Assembly: GCF_917563885.1 (NCBI RefSeq) | Contig: NZ_CAKJTG010000008.1 | Coordinates: forward strand, 1-64,000 | Direction: 5' to 3' | Origin: Pseudoneobacillus rhizosphaerae | GTDB taxonomy: Bacteria > Bacillota > Bacilli > Bacillales > Cytobacillaceae | Length of the DNA: 64,000 nt | Shown: in pieces, positions 62,358 to 64,000 of the stretch | Layout of the letters: each line of letters starts with the position of its first letter | Position numbering within the stretch: the stretch's first letter is position 1 | Made by a program: the position numbers and the translations under genes | The notes under the pieces: model-generated | What the model saw: only the letters and a program-made list of their open reading frames with translations | Database searches by the model: none | What the model was told of the DNA's origin: nothing

Positions 62358-63629
62358 TTATTTACGCAACTTCAACAATTTTTCATAAACAGTTGATAAT
62401 GCTAATTCAAATTTACCTGTTTTCTTAGGCTGATAGTACGTTTTATTTTTAATCGCATTAGGCAAATACTGTTGCTTCACCCAAGCATTTTCATAATCGT
62501 GTGGATATAGATATTCAATGCCACGACCTAATTTAGCAGCGCCTTGATAATGTGCATCTTTTAAATGATTAGGTACATCTCCAGAAATTCCTTTCCTTAA
62601 ATCATTAAGTGCCAAATCAATCGCCGCAATAGCTGAATTCGATTTCGGTGATAAGCATAATTCAATGACTGCATTGGCAATAGGTATGCGTGCTTCAGGA
62701 AATCCGATCCGCTCAGCCGTTTCGATTGCAGCAAGTGTCCGAGCTCCTGCCTGTGGGTTTGCTAATCCAATATCTTCATAAGCAATTACCAATAACCGTC
62801 TGCTTATACTAACAAGATCTCCTGCTTCAATTAATCTGGCTAAATAATGAAGTGCTGCATTTACGTCTGAACCTCTGATCGATTTTTGAAAAGCAGACAA
62901 GACATCGTAATGCCCGTCACCATCCTTGTCATGTGTAAAACTCTTTTTCTGGAGACATTCTTCAGCGTCTTCTAAAGTTATGATAATTTCACCATTATTA
63001 TTCTTTTTAGCAGATAAAACGGCTAATTCCAAGGCATTCAATGAGCTTCTAACATCTCCACCAGAGGCACTTGATAAATGATTTAGTGCATCATCTGTAA
63101 CGGTAACCCCATATTGACCTAAGCCTCTGTCTGAATCTTGTAAAGCATGTATAATGGTTTGTTTAATATCAGCAGGCTCTAAAGGCTTTAGTTCAAAAAT
63201 TTGGCAGCGACTTCTGATGGCAGGATTAATCGCGTGGTAGGGATTACTAGTGGTAGCACCAATTAAGACAATTAAACCATTCTCTAGAAAAGGTAATAGA
63301 AAATCCTGTTTCCCTTTATCAAGACGATGAACCTCATCTAAAAGAAGTACTACCTTGCCTGACATTTTTGCTTCTGCCACGACAATTTCCATATCTTTCT
63401 TATTGTTAGACACAGCGTTCAATGTTCGAAAGGCATATCTAGTGCTTCCAGCAATCGCACTTGCAATCGAAGTTTTCCCAATTCCTGGTGGTCCATATAA
63501 AATCATCGAAGTCAGTTGTTTCGCCTCGACCATGCGATGAATAATTTTTCCAGGGCCAACGAGATGTTGTTGACCCATCACTTCTTCTATTTTTCTAGGT
63601 CTCATGCGAAAAGCAAGAGGTTTTTCCAT
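62358..63629 (-). CDS. rarA: Replication-associated recombination protein RarA
   Basis: RarA (MgsA/YrvN) is a AAA+ ATPase related to clamp loaders and acts at stalled forks. The 423-residue protein begins Met-Glu-Lys-Pro-Leu-Ala-Phe-Arg-Met-Arg-Pro and has Gly-Gln-Gln-His-Leu-Val-Gly, Walker A Gly-Pro-Pro-Gly-Ile-Gly-Lys-Thr-Ser, Walker B Leu-Leu-Asp-Glu-Val-His-Arg, Gly-Ala-Thr-Thr-Ser-Asn-Pro and a C-terminal MgsA tetramerisation domain. AGGTGAT precedes the ATG on the minus strand. Confidence 0.96.
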   Translation of the reverse strand: MEKPLAFRMRPRKIEEVMGQQHLVGPGKIIHRMVEAKQLTSMILYGPPGIGKTSIASAIAGSTRYAFRTLNAVSNNKKDMEIVVAEAKMSGKVVLLLDEVHRLDKGKQDFLLPFLENGLIVLIGATTSNPYHAINPAIRSRCQIFELKPLEPADIKQTIIHALQDSDRGLGQYGVTVTDDALNHLSSASGGDVRSSLNALELAVLSAKKNNNGEIIITLEDAEECLQKKSFTHDKDGDGHYDVLSAFQKSIRGSDVNAALHYLARLIEAGDLVSISRRLLVIAYEDIGLANPQAGARTLAAIETAERIGFPEARIPIANAVIELCLSPKSNSAIAAIDLALNDLRKGISGDVPNHLKDAHYQGAAKLGRGIEYLYPHDYENAWVKQQYLPNAIKNKTYYQPKKTGKFELALSTVYEKLLKLRK

Positions 63630-63706
63630 TTTTCATCACCTAATTATTTTAGTTGTCTTAAACATAACACGATGAGACCCTAAATGCATATTTTAGGAAG
63701 AGTTTG

Positions 63707-63715
63707 TGCTATAAT
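63707..63715 (+). promoter_or_regulatory. Extended -10 promoter of the last gene
   Basis: TGCTATAAT at 63707-63715 is a perfect extended -10 with no clear -35. It lies about 50 nt before GTG 63765. Confidence 0.6.
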
Positions 63716-63764
63716 GTCTAAAGTCTAATAGGATTATTCATTTCAAAATTGGGGGAATTCTAGA

Positions 63765-64000
63765 GTGCAATCAATAAGACAGCGGCAACTTATTCCCAGA
63801 TTTCTTATTTATTTTTTTGGCTTGTTAATTATGACGTTAGGATTTGTCCTTGTACTTAAAGCAAATCTAGGTGCGACCCCTTGGGATGTCCTCCATGTAG
63901 GCCTGTACTATCAATTCGGGTTAACAATTGGTAGCTGGTCTATTATCGTTGGCTTATTAATTTTAGGAGTGTCAGCCCTTCTTACAAAAAAAATTCCGCA
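63765..64000 (+). CDS. Integral membrane protein, YczE/YitT-like (partial)
   Basis: The gene is cut by the window end, with 78 complete codons visible. The GTG start at 63765 follows GGGGGAATTC. A basic N-terminus is followed by a membrane segment (about 13-31). Next come Leu-Lys-Ala-Asn-Leu-Gly-Ala-Thr-Pro-Trp-Asp-Val-Leu, the typical motif of YczE and related YitT-like proteins, and a second membrane segment. The function of this family is not established. In B. subtilis a different gene follows yrvN as I recall, so this may be a local difference. Confidence 0.8.
   Translation, partial: MQSIRQRQLIPRFLIYFFGLLIMTLGFVLVLKANLGATPWDVLHVGLYYQFGLTIGSWSIIVGLLILGVSALLTKKIP

Overview
The window is a stretch of a low-GC, endospore-forming Bacillaceae chromosome. 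Evidence for this is the AT-rich sequence, strong AGGAGG-type ribosome binding sites, many TTG and GTG starts, and the sporulation genes spoIIB, spoIVFA/FB, spo0B, safA, a coxA-like gene, bofC and spoVB. Gene order closely follows the B. subtilis spoIIB-to-yrvN region. It differs from B. subtilis in carrying a type IV pilus cluster and an RNase G gene. No phage, plasmid, IS element, CRISPR array or tRNA gene was seen.

Layout. (1) 0.1-12.2 kb: a type IV pilus operon with three minor pilin-like proteins, an unknown membrane protein, a VanW-like exported protein, PilB, PilT, PilC, a major pilin, the prepilin peptidase, and PilM, PilN, PilO. It sits directly upstream of spoIIB-maf, where B. subtilis has comC, so the peptidase may be the positional counterpart of ComC. 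(2) 12.3-25.6 kb: spoIIB, maf, radC, the mreBCD elongation and minCD division genes, the SpoIVFA/SpoIVFB pair that processes pro-SigK, RNase G, ribosomal proteins L21 and L27 with the Prp protease between them, spo0B and obg. (3) 25.6-32.4 kb: pheB-pheA, then the NAD locus, where nifS-niaR diverges from nadB-nadC-nadA around one palindromic operator. (4) 32.4-33.4 kb: about 1 kb with no convincing gene, holding a four-unit 21-bp tandem array and two diverged copies of a roughly 165-bp sequence. (5) 33.4-37.7 kb: safA with expanded repeats, a CotS-like kinase-fold protein, a coxA-like lipoprotein and bofC. (6) 37.8-49.5 kb: an unknown lipoprotein, ruvAB, queA-tgt-yajC, two membrane proteins, spoVB, comN, secDF and a cation efflux gene. 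(7) 49.5-64 kb: a structured intergenic repeat, recJ-apt-relA-dtd, a five-SH3 cell-wall amidase, a small HTH-like protein, T-box-controlled hisS-aspS, 6S RNA, tcdA, rarA and the start of a YczE/YitT-like membrane gene that runs off the end.

Most of the window is a conserved backbone. The least explained parts are the accessory proteins of the pilus operon (1075-4565), the intergenic repeats (22.3, 32.5-33.1 and 49.5 kb), and the odd start region of the gene after safA. Starts were chosen by ribosome binding site spacing and by recalled family N-termini. All homology statements rest on recognition of motifs and gene order, because no database search was run.
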